Assembly (NCBI GenBank): GCA_027619145.1
Contig: JAQCGA010000016.1
Span: forward strand, 1 to 17,503
Direction: 5' to 3'
DNA length: 17,503 nt
Origin: a bacterium
Lineage (GTDB): Bacteria > Latescibacterota > UBA2968 > GCA-2709665
Shown piece by piece: positions 6,421-13,143 of this stretch. Position numbers and translations under genes: made by a program. Within the stretch, counting starts at the first letter, position 1, and each line of letters starts with the position of its first letter. The notes below the pieces were generated by a model. The model saw nothing but the letters and a program-made list of their open reading frames with translations. It was not told the DNA's origin and did not search any database.

Positions 6421-8388
6421 ATGTTGCTTAAAGAAAATGAGATTGCATTTTTCAGGTATCGAAATCGGTTGTTGGCTGGGGTGTGTCTGGCACGTGAGAA
6501 GGGCAAGGCGCGTTTTGCGGTTTCTGCAAAAGAAGCGGTGAATGTGCCATTGGAAAATGTATTGCTGACAACGGGCCAGGTTTCGGCAGATGCCGGAGTG
6601 GCCGAGGCCTGGATGGCGCGTGCAGAGGCGGATGGTGCGCCGTTCGACCTGATCGAGGTGTGGGATCTTGTGCGGGAAGAAGGTACGGTCTGGCAGTTGG
6701 CAGAACTTGCGGAGTTTTATTTTCAAGATGGGGTTGCGCCGGAGCATCTGGGGGCATTGTTGATGCATCTGGAAGCCTGTGACTATTTTGAACGAAATGA
6801 GGCCGGGTACCGGGCTCGGGATGAAGCGGAGGTAGAACAGAAACGAGAAGAGAAGGTCCGAGAGGCTGCACGGGAGGAAGAAAAAACGTTGTTTCAGCGG
6901 TGGTTTTTGCAAGAAGAAGAGATGGACAATCTGGAGGGACACCGTGAACGGTGGATTGAAGCACTGAAGGATTATGTGCTCTACGGTGAAAGCAGCACTT
7001 ATGCGCGCAGTCTGGAGCGGTTGGCGGGGCAACGTGTGGATGACCGGCGGGCATTTCAGCATCTGGTGAAAGTGGGTGCCTGGGAGTCGGATGTACACCT
7101 GGAACTGGTGCGCAAAGAGGTTCGGGTACATTTTCCGGAGCCGGTTCTTCTGGCGGCAGAAACGCTTCAGTTGGAAGATTTGCTGGCAGATCCCCGGCGG
7201 CGAGATTTGACGGATGTTCCGGTGTTTACGGTAGACGATGAGAACACGACGGATATGGATGATGGGATGTCGATCGTCTTTCGCGAAGACGGTTCAAGCC
7301 AGTTGGGTGTGCATATTACGGATATGGCGTCTTTAATTCCAATGAACTCCGATCTGGATCGAGAGGCTGCGGCGCGGGTTTCAAGCCTGTACTTTCCGGA
7401 GCAGAAGATCCCAATGTTCCCGGATCGGATTTCCCGTGAACTGGGCAGTCTGTGTCCTGGCGTACCGCGTTTGGCATTGAGCATGTTGTTTGAAGTAACA
7501 GCGGAAGGAGAAGTTGGTGCATTTGAGCTGGTTCCATCCGTCATTTGTTGCCGGGATAAGTTGAGTTACAATCGGGTAGATGCTGTGCTGGAGGATCGAA
7601 AGGATCCGTACCACGCTCCGTTTTTATTTTTGCATCGGATTGCCGAAGCACACTGGGTGGAGCGGTTGCACCAGGGGGCTATTTCGGTGGAGCATCCGGA
7701 CCGGCAGATTCAGGTGGATTCGGAGGGAAAGGTAGAAATTTCCATGCAGCCCCGGAATTCTCGGGCGAATTTGCTGGTAAGCGAGTTGATGGTGATGGCC
7801 AATTCAGGCCTGGCTGGCTTCTGCCGGGACCAGGAAATTCCGATTGCTTTTCGGACCCAGCAAGCGCCGGATCTTTCGGAACTGGAAGAAGACGACAACG
7901 AAATTCTGCATCGGTACAGGATTTTGCGCCGCATGCGCCGGGCTTCCATGAGCGTGGAGCCGGGCCTTCACGGAGGGCTGGGCGTGGAGCCGTACTGTCA
8001 GGTTTCGTCACCCTTGCGACGGTATGCGGATCTGGTTGTGCAGCGGCAGGTTATTGCATTTTTAACAGGACAAGACTTGCCGTATCACACGGAGGATATC
8101 CGAAACACGCTGTTTGCTACAGAAGAGCGAATGGGGGAGCTGATTCGGTTGGAGCGGCGCCGGGAGCGATACTGGTTGTTGAAATATTTGAGCCGATTTA
8201 TCGGGGAAGAATTTGAGGCAATGGTGCTGGAAGCCTGGGATCGGGAGGTGAATGTGGAGATCCTGGCTCTGGCGTTTCAGACGGCTGTTCGATTCAGCCG
8301 GCCGGTAACACCGGGGGAGCGGGTCCGGCTGCGTTTGGGGCGTAGCGATCCGTGGGCGGACGATCTTTCGTTTACACCGCTGGACTGA
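6421..8388 (+). CDS. RNase II/RNase R-family 3'-5' exoribonuclease
   Basis: The 655-aa protein has an RNB catalytic domain from about residue 260 to 570. The motif at 267-284, VPVFTVDDENTTDMDDGM, contains the acidic set Asp272, Asp278, Asp280 and Asp281, spaced as in the Mg2+ site of RNase II (DxxxxxDxDD). Near the C-terminus CQVSSPLRRYADLVVQRQV matches the conserved 'TSPIRRY.Dl..HR' block. The N-terminal 250 residues do not show a clear cold-shock domain. They hold a charged region (about 131-160, many Glu/Arg) and look like the longer N-terminal part of cyanobacterial-type RNase II homologues. No clear S1 domain is seen. The ATG at 6421 is chosen because an in-frame upstream TTG (6391) lies inside the terminator. 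GGGAG lies about 12 nt upstream of the ATG, a rather long spacing. Confidence 0.88.
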   Translation: MLLKENEIAFFRYRNRLLAGVCLAREKGKARFAVSAKEAVNVPLENVLLTTGQVSADAGVAEAWMARAEADGAPFDLIEVWDLVREEGTVWQLAELAEFYFQDGVAPEHLGALLMHLEACDYFERNEAGYRARDEAEVEQKREEKVREAAREEEKTLFQRWFLQEEEMDNLEGHRERWIEALKDYVLYGESSTYARSLERLAGQRVDDRRAFQHLVKVGAWESDVHLELVRKEVRVHFPEPVLLAAETLQLEDLLADPRRRDLTDVPVFTVDDENTTDMDDGMSIVFREDGSSQLGVHITDMASLIPMNSDLDREAAARVSSLYFPEQKIPMFPDRISRELGSLCPGVPRLALSMLFEVTAEGEVGAFELVPSVICCRDKLSYNRVDAVLEDRKDPYHAPFLFLHRIAEAHWVERLHQGAISVEHPDRQIQVDSEGKVEISMQPRNSRANLLVSELMVMANSGLAGFCRDQEIPIAFRTQQAPDLSELEEDDNEILHRYRILRRMRRASMSVEPGLHGGLGVEPYCQVSSPLRRYADLVVQRQVIAFLTGQDLPYHTEDIRNTLFATEERMGELIRLERRRERYWLLKYLSRFIGEEFEAMVLEAWDREVNVEILALAFQTAVRFSRPVTPGERVRLRLGRSDPWADDLSFTPLD

Positions 8389-8405
8389 GTGGCTATGATC
8401 GGAGC

Positions 8406-8444
8406 TTGACAGGCGCAGGGCGTTCACTTATATAGAAGAAACGC
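8406..8444 (+). promoter_or_regulatory. Strong sigma70-type promoter of the molybdenum hydroxylase operon
   Basis: A perfect TTGACA (8406-8411) is followed after 17 bp by TATATA (8429-8434). The -10 box is flanked by the short inverted repeat GCGTT (8420-8424) and AACGC (8440-8444), a possible operator. The predicted start near 8441 leaves a leader of about 90 nt before the GTG at 8530. The remainder of 8389-8529 shows nothing else that I can name. Confidence 0.62.
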
Positions 8445-8529
8445 TGGAAGAAATACCTGTTGAGGTTAGAATAGGCTGGTTTACGAGAAAATGCAGGTTG
8501 TTTTACTCAAAGACAAGGAGGGTGACCCC

Positions 8530-9159
8530 GTGGAAGAACAGGATAAGCCAGAGGTCCCGACTGGGGTGTCTCGGAGGCAGTTTCTGCGAGGGATGGGGAC
8601 GAGTGTTGCGGCCACCGGGTTGTTGTCTGCTGGGTTGTCGCCGGTACAGAGCGAAGCGGCTTCGGGGCAGGTGCTGGGGCCGGGTGCGGTAGACCTGTCT
8701 CTTCAGGTGAATGGTCTTGCCCGGCGTGTGAAAGTAGAACCCCGGCACACGTTGCTGGAGGTGTTGCGGAACCGGCTGGATGTGACTGGGCCGAAACCCA
8801 TTTGTGAGCGCGGTTCTTGCGGAGGGTGCACGGTGCTGGCAGACGGGCAGCCGGTGTATGCGTGTATGTTGCTGGCGGTGGACGTGGTGGGAAAGGAGAT
8901 TACAACGGTAGAAGGTCTGGCAGATGGAGATCGGTTGCACCCGGTGCAGGAGGCATTTATTCAACACGATGCACAGATGTGTGGATTCTGTACGCCGGGG
9001 TTTGTCATGTCTGTCAGTGCGCTGTTGGATCGAAACCCTACCCCATCGCTGGATGATGTGAAGTCTGCCGTGTCGGGGAATTTGTGTCGTTGCGGGACGT
9101 ATCCGCGTGTATTTGAAGCGGCGCTGACGGCCGCCCGGATGAAGCGTGGGGAGGGCTGA
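8530..9159 (+). CDS. Tat-exported [2Fe-2S] subunit of a xanthine dehydrogenase-family molybdenum hydroxylase (PaoA-like)
   Basis: I chose the GTG at 8530 because AAGGAGG (8515-8521) lies 8 nt upstream, giving 209 aa. The N-terminus has a twin-arginine signal: SRRQFLRG (14-21), then a hydrophobic Ala/Gly-rich stretch, with cleavage likely near Ala43-Ala44. The mature part has the two [2Fe-2S] domains of this family. The plant-ferredoxin-like cluster is bound by Cys92, Cys97, Cys100 and Cys112. The helical C-terminal cluster is bound by Cys151, Cys154, Cys186 and Cys188 (CGFC and CRC). In related enzymes it passes electrons between the molybdenum site and FAD. The signal implies that the whole folded complex is exported to the periplasm, as for E. 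coli PaoABC. The next gene starts 3 bp after this stop. Confidence 0.9.
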   Translation: MEEQDKPEVPTGVSRRQFLRGMGTSVAATGLLSAGLSPVQSEAASGQVLGPGAVDLSLQVNGLARRVKVEPRHTLLEVLRNRLDVTGPKPICERGSCGGCTVLADGQPVYACMLLAVDVVGKEITTVEGLADGDRLHPVQEAFIQHDAQMCGFCTPGFVMSVSALLDRNPTPSLDDVKSAVSGNLCRCGTYPRVFEAALTAARMKRGEG

Positions 9160-9162
9160 GCG

Positions 9163-11265
9163 ATGGCTGAAATGAAAGAATGGGGTCCACGGACCCTGAC
9201 GGGTACAGATGTGACCCGGATGGAAGCGGTTCAGAAGGTGACTGGCAAGGCCAAATATACCTACGATATTAATCTGCCGGGATTGCTTTACGGAATGATT
9301 CTACGTTCGCCGCATCCCCATGCAGAGGTGGTACGCGTAGATCTGGGTGGCGCACAAAACTTCCCTGGTGTACGTGCCGTGGTGGATTTTGAAAAGAAAA
9401 CGGTACGGTATGCTGGCGAGGAAGTGGCCGCTGTTGCTGCGATTAGCCCGGAAGCGGCCGCGGCGGCATTAAAACAGATCCACGTGACGTATAACCCGTT
9501 GCCATTTTCGGTGCGCGAAGAAGATTCGATGGCACCAGATGCGCCACAGATTCACCCGCAGGGGAATGTGGTGGTAAAGGACCCTTCGGAGCGCGGCGAT
9601 GTAGAGGGTGGATTTGCTCAATGCGAGGCTGTGATTGAGGCGACGTATCGGGTACCGGTGCAAACGCATTCTTCGTTGGAGACGCACGGGGTGGTGGCAA
9701 AATGGGATGGGGATAAGCTGACGGTATGGTCTTCTACGCAGGGTGTGGTGAGCGTGCAAAATGAATTGGCGAGCTGGTTTGAGATACCGAACAGCCAGGT
9801 GCGTGTGATTACAGATCATATGGGCGGTGGGTTTGGGAGCAAGTTTGGAGCAGGCGTAGAAGGTGTTGCTGCAGCGAGGTTGGCACGGTCTGCAGGGGCA
9901 CCTGTGAAATTAATGCTAAGCCGGAAAGAAGAACATTTGTGTGTGGGGAATCGCCCATCTGCGGTGATGAAGATTCGGATTGGGGCAGGAAAAGACGGGA
10001 AACTTCTGGCTTTTCATTCCAGCACGTACGGTACCGGTGGCGTGGGTGGATTAGGCGGTATTCCGTTGCCTTACGCGTTTCATGTGCCGAATCGAAAAGC
10101 AGAAATCCAGGATGTGCACATCAATGCGGGCGCTTCCCGGGCAATGCGTGCACCGGGGCATCCGCAGGCTGCATTTGCGATGGATTCGGCTATGGATGAA
10201 CTGGCCGATGCGCTGGGGATGGACCCGCTGGAATTTCGCAGGCAGAACGGTTCTTCTCAGAACGAGATCCGCCTGAAGCAGTACGATATTGGCGCAGAGC
10301 GGATTGGATGGCACCGGAGAAATACGGTGGCTGGTTCTGGAGATGGGCCGGTCAAGCGCGGTATTGGCATGGGCTGTGGGTTGTGGGGGGGAAGTGGGCG
10401 CAAGGGCACGTTTGCCGAGGTGAGCATTCATCCGGATGGAACGGTGGATGTGAAGAGCGCCACGCAGGATATTGGGACGGGAATTCGTACGGTGATGGCA
10501 ATGGTTGCCGCTGAAGAACTGGGCCTGAAACTGGACCAGGTACGTTCCCACGTGGGCGATACAGATTACCCTCCTGGACGCGGAAGTGGTGGGAGCACAA
10601 CGACACCTTCTACGGTGCCTGCGGTGAAACGTGCGGCTCGGGAAGCCAAGCAACAGTTGCTTGACCGTGTGGCACCCGCCCTGGGTGTAGATGCAGGCCG
10701 GTTGGAAGTTCGAGATGGATTTGTGTATGTGAAAGGTGAGACGGAGCGGTGGAATTGGGCGGAGGCAACCGCACAACTGGGTGGAAGTGCGGTGGTGGTG
10801 ACGGCGGAGTGGGAGGAGGGTTTTTCGGATAGTGGTGTGGCAGGTGTGCATTTTGCCGAGGTAGAAGTAGATACGGAGACCGGGCGTATTCAGCCGATTA
10901 AGGTTGTGGCGGTGAACGACTGTGGCCTGGTTGCCAACAAGATGACAGCGGAAAGCCAGGTAAACGGAGGGGTGATAGGCGGGATCAGTTATGCCTTGCT
11001 GGAAGATCGTTTGCTGGATGAGACAACCGGGTTGATGCTGAACCCGAATCTGGAGACCTACAAGATTGCCGGGGCGATGGAGATGCCCGAGATTGAGCCG
11101 ATTCTGCTGGATATGCCCGAGCGCGGTGTGATTGGGCTGGGTGAACCCACGGCGATTCCGATTGTGGGCGCTATTGCAAATGCCGTGTACAATGCAATTG
11201 GTGTGCGCCTTCGAGAATTTCCAATGACACCTGACAGAGTTTTGACCGCCCTGGGCAGGGTATAA
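9163..11265 (+). CDS. Molybdopterin-binding catalytic subunit, xanthine dehydrogenase/aldehyde oxidoreductase family (PaoC-like)
   Basis: The 700-aa protein is close to the family length. The first domain runs to about residue 120 (VTGKAKYTYDINLPGLLYG...). The molybdenum cofactor-binding part has GGGFGSKFG (221-229), ASRAMRAPGHPQ (324-335), TQDIGTGIRT (434-443), GRGSGGSTTTPS (472-483) and GLGEPTAIP (658-666). Glu661 is at the position of the catalytic base of this family. It has no signal peptide, as expected if it is exported together with the Tat-tagged small subunit. The substrate may be an aldehyde or an N-heterocycle and cannot be read from the sequence. The ATG has GGGGAGG upstream. No XdhC/PaoD-type cofactor-insertion chaperone gene is present in the window. 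Confidence 0.9.
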   Translation: MAEMKEWGPRTLTGTDVTRMEAVQKVTGKAKYTYDINLPGLLYGMILRSPHPHAEVVRVDLGGAQNFPGVRAVVDFEKKTVRYAGEEVAAVAAISPEAAAAALKQIHVTYNPLPFSVREEDSMAPDAPQIHPQGNVVVKDPSERGDVEGGFAQCEAVIEATYRVPVQTHSSLETHGVVAKWDGDKLTVWSSTQGVVSVQNELASWFEIPNSQVRVITDHMGGGFGSKFGAGVEGVAAARLARSAGAPVKLMLSRKEEHLCVGNRPSAVMKIRIGAGKDGKLLAFHSSTYGTGGVGGLGGIPLPYAFHVPNRKAEIQDVHINAGASRAMRAPGHPQAAFAMDSAMDELADALGMDPLEFRRQNGSSQNEIRLKQYDIGAERIGWHRRNTVAGSGDGPVKRGIGMGCGLWGGSGRKGTFAEVSIHPDGTVDVKSATQDIGTGIRTVMAMVAAEELGLKLDQVRSHVGDTDYPPGRGSGGSTTTPSTVPAVKRAAREAKQQLLDRVAPALGVDAGRLEVRDGFVYVKGETERWNWAEATAQLGGSAVVVTAEWEEGFSDSGVAGVHFAEVEVDTETGRIQPIKVVAVNDCGLVANKMTAESQVNGGVIGGISYALLEDRLLDETTGLMLNPNLETYKIAGAMEMPEIEPILLDMPERGVIGLGEPTAIPIVGAIANAVYNAIGVRLREFPMTPDRVLTALGRV

Positions 11266-11277
11266 AGGAGGATCGCT

Positions 11278-12258
11278 GTGAATGCGTTTGAGTACGTGAA
11301 TCCATCCAGCCTGAGAGATGTAGCGAGCCTGTTGGGCGACCAGCCGGACCGGAAGGCAGTGGTGATTGCAGGAGGAATTGACCTCCTGGGTGAGTTAAAG
11401 GACGAACTGATTGCACCAGAGCGTCTGGTAAACCTCAAGGCGCTGCCAGATTTGAAATATATTCGGTCCGAAAAGAAGGCGCTAAAAATAGGGGCGACGA
11501 CCACACTGACCGAGATTGCGACACACGCGGAGATTGGCACTACGTATGCGGCGCTTGCACAGGCGGCTGAGTCTGTGGCTTCTTTGCAAATCCGCAATGT
11601 GGGTACTATTGGTGGAAACCTGTGCCAGCGGCCCCGGTGCTGGTATTACCGCAGCAATGATTTCCATTGTCTGAAAAAAGGCGGCAACATGTGTTATGCC
11701 GTTGGGGGCAATAACAAGTATCATGCCATTTTAGGTGGAGATCCATGTTATATCGTGCATCCATCGGATCTGGCACCCGCGTTGATTGCACTGGATGCCA
11801 GGATACGGATTCAGGGAGCGCGTGGGAGGCGGAATAGCAACCTCGAAGATTTTTACGTACTGCCAGAAAAACAGTTGAATCAGGAGACGGTTCTGCGGCC
11901 AGACGAGGTGGTTACGGAGATAGAGATTCCCACCCCGAAAGAGGGAACCCGGAGCGTGTACTTAAAGTTCAAAGAGAAGGGGACAATGGATTTCGCGCTG
12001 TCTGCGGTAGCTGTGGTCGTGCAGGTGGACGCCGGGGTTTGCCGGTCTGCCCGAATTGTACTGGGCGGTGTGGCGCCAACACCCTGGCGTGTGCAGGATG
12101 CGGAAAGAATCTTGACCGGGCAGCGGATTACCGAAAATCTGGCGGTGCTGGCCGCCGAGGCCGCACTGGCTGGTGCGGCACCCATGGATTATAATGCGTA
12201 CAAAGTGTCGCTCACAAAGACGCTTGTTCGGCGTGCTGTGATGGCGGTGGCTTCATAA
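11278..12258 (+). CDS. FAD-binding subunit with an extra [4Fe-4S] insert (PaoB/HcrB-like)
   Basis: The 326-aa subunit starts at GTG, 6 nt after AAAGGAGG. FAD-binding motifs of the CoxM/PaoB family are visible: VIAGGIDLLGELK (29-41) and NVGTIGGNLCQ (107-117). Between the second motif and HPSDLAPAL (161-169) lies an insert with Cys121, Cys131, Cys139 and Cys157, plus Cys116. In 4-hydroxybenzoyl-CoA reductase and PaoB such an insert binds a [4Fe-4S] cluster, and the spacing here is similar. It should pass electrons between the small subunit and FAD. The gene order is small, large, medium, whereas E. coli pao has small, medium, large. The next small gene begins 16 bp after the stop. Confidence 0.88.
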   Translation: MNAFEYVNPSSLRDVASLLGDQPDRKAVVIAGGIDLLGELKDELIAPERLVNLKALPDLKYIRSEKKALKIGATTTLTEIATHAEIGTTYAALAQAAESVASLQIRNVGTIGGNLCQRPRCWYYRSNDFHCLKKGGNMCYAVGGNNKYHAILGGDPCYIVHPSDLAPALIALDARIRIQGARGRRNSNLEDFYVLPEKQLNQETVLRPDEVVTEIEIPTPKEGTRSVYLKFKEKGTMDFALSAVAVVVQVDAGVCRSARIVLGGVAPTPWRVQDAERILTGQRITENLAVLAAEAALAGAAPMDYNAYKVSLTKTLVRRAVMAVAS

Positions 12259-12274
12259 AAATGAGGTGCGTTCT

Positions 12275-12514
12275 ATGGCCAATGAGAAGATGAACGGTCG
12301 ACCCAATTTAGAGTTTTGCAAGAATCTGAGGACCAAGAGGTATTATTTTTCAGACGAGCCACCCGCGAGGTACCTGGCCGAGGAGACGGCGACGACAGGG
12401 TACTGGTGCTTGCGTACAATGGGAAATTTTGGTCCAGACGACGCGTTTGCCTGTCCGGGAACGTGTACTGCCGAGCGGATGTGTTACGCGTCCAGCACAC
12501 CGAGGCCGGTATAG
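12275..12514 (+). CDS. Small five-cysteine protein of unknown function
   Basis: The ATG at 12275 has GAGGTG 8 nt upstream and starts a 79-aa protein, 16 bp after the FAD-subunit gene. It contains Cys15, Cys45, Cys60, Cys64 and Cys70. The last three form CPGTCTAERMC (CxxxCxxxxxC). The segment TTGYWCLRTMGNFGPDDAFACPGTC looks ordered and conserved rather than low-complexity. There is no signal peptide or membrane helix. I do not recognise the family. Five cysteines in a redox operon suggest a metal or Fe-S site, or a disulfide carrier, but that is inference. Its tight placement and ribosome-binding site argue that it is real. Confidence 0.72.
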   Translation: MANEKMNGRPNLEFCKNLRTKRYYFSDEPPARYLAEETATTGYWCLRTMGNFGPDDAFACPGTCTAERMCYASSTPRPV

Positions 12515-12555
12515 GATTGCAGCAGGCCTTCACGAACGAAGTGCAGGAACAGAAT

Positions 12556-13101
12556 ATGCAGAGTTCTCTGGTACAGGCAGATGAAGAATGGGGTGGAGAC
12601 CTGGAAGGTGCCCGGGCCCAGGTAGATGACCTTGTAGATATTCTGAGTCAGGTGAAGGTGTTTGAGACGCTTTCCATGGACGAATTGCGCCAGATTGAGC
12701 GTATCGTACATCGCAGGGTCTATCTTCCGGAAGAAGTTATTGTACGCCAGGGTGCACCGGGCGTTGGGATGTATATTATTCAGACTGGCAGTACCAGTGT
12801 GCTGTTGGAAGCAGAAGGTGGGCAGAGAATACGCCTGGCTACGTTGAACGACGGGCAGTTTTTTGGGGAGATGTCTTTGCTGGACGGGGCACCCCGCGCT
12901 GCTTCGGTTGTGGCGAATGAGCGTGCACACTTGATTGGGTTTTTTCGGGCAGATCTGATGGATCTTATTGAGCATTCGCCCCGGCTGGGGTTCAAGATCG
13001 TTTTTCACCTTTCACTACTGATGAACCGTCGCCTCCGGGAGACATTGCTGGAGTACCGGGGGGCGTGCAGATCTTTGCGGCGGTTGCGTGCAGGCCGGTG
13101 A
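12556..13101 (+). CDS. Stand-alone cyclic nucleotide-binding domain protein
   Basis: The 181-aa product starts at the ATG at 12556, with AGGA at a suitable distance. Residues 33-150 form a cNMP-binding domain: VFETLSMDELRQIERIVHRR, VIVRQGAPGVGMYIIQTGS, and the phosphate-binding cassette FGEMSLLDGAPRAASV (103-118) with Glu105 and Arg114, both expected for cAMP or cGMP binding. After the domain a helix (FKIVFHLSLLMNRRLRETLLEYR) resembles the dimer helix of CRP, but no helix-turn-helix follows. It is therefore more likely a sensor or partner protein than a DNA-binding regulator. It is 42 bp downstream of the five-cysteine gene and appears to be the last gene of the operon. Confidence 0.85.
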   Translation: MQSSLVQADEEWGGDLEGARAQVDDLVDILSQVKVFETLSMDELRQIERIVHRRVYLPEEVIVRQGAPGVGMYIIQTGSTSVLLEAEGGQRIRLATLNDGQFFGEMSLLDGAPRAASVVANERAHLIGFFRADLMDLIEHSPRLGFKIVFHLSLLMNRRLRETLLEYRGACRSLRRLRAGR

Positions 13102-13143
13102 ACGTGTCGGCAGATCATTTCCTGCTGAAAAGTGCATAAATAA

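Noticed and set aside
5902..7131. Long minus-strand open frame (409 codons) opposite the peroxiredoxin and RNase genes
   Set aside because: It overlaps two well-supported plus-strand genes and the terminator, and its product is a low-information translation without motifs.
10051..10851. Minus-strand open frame (266 codons) inside the molybdopterin subunit gene
   Set aside because: The plus strand encodes cofactor-binding motifs throughout; the antisense product is His/Arg/Pro-rich as expected for a shadow frame.
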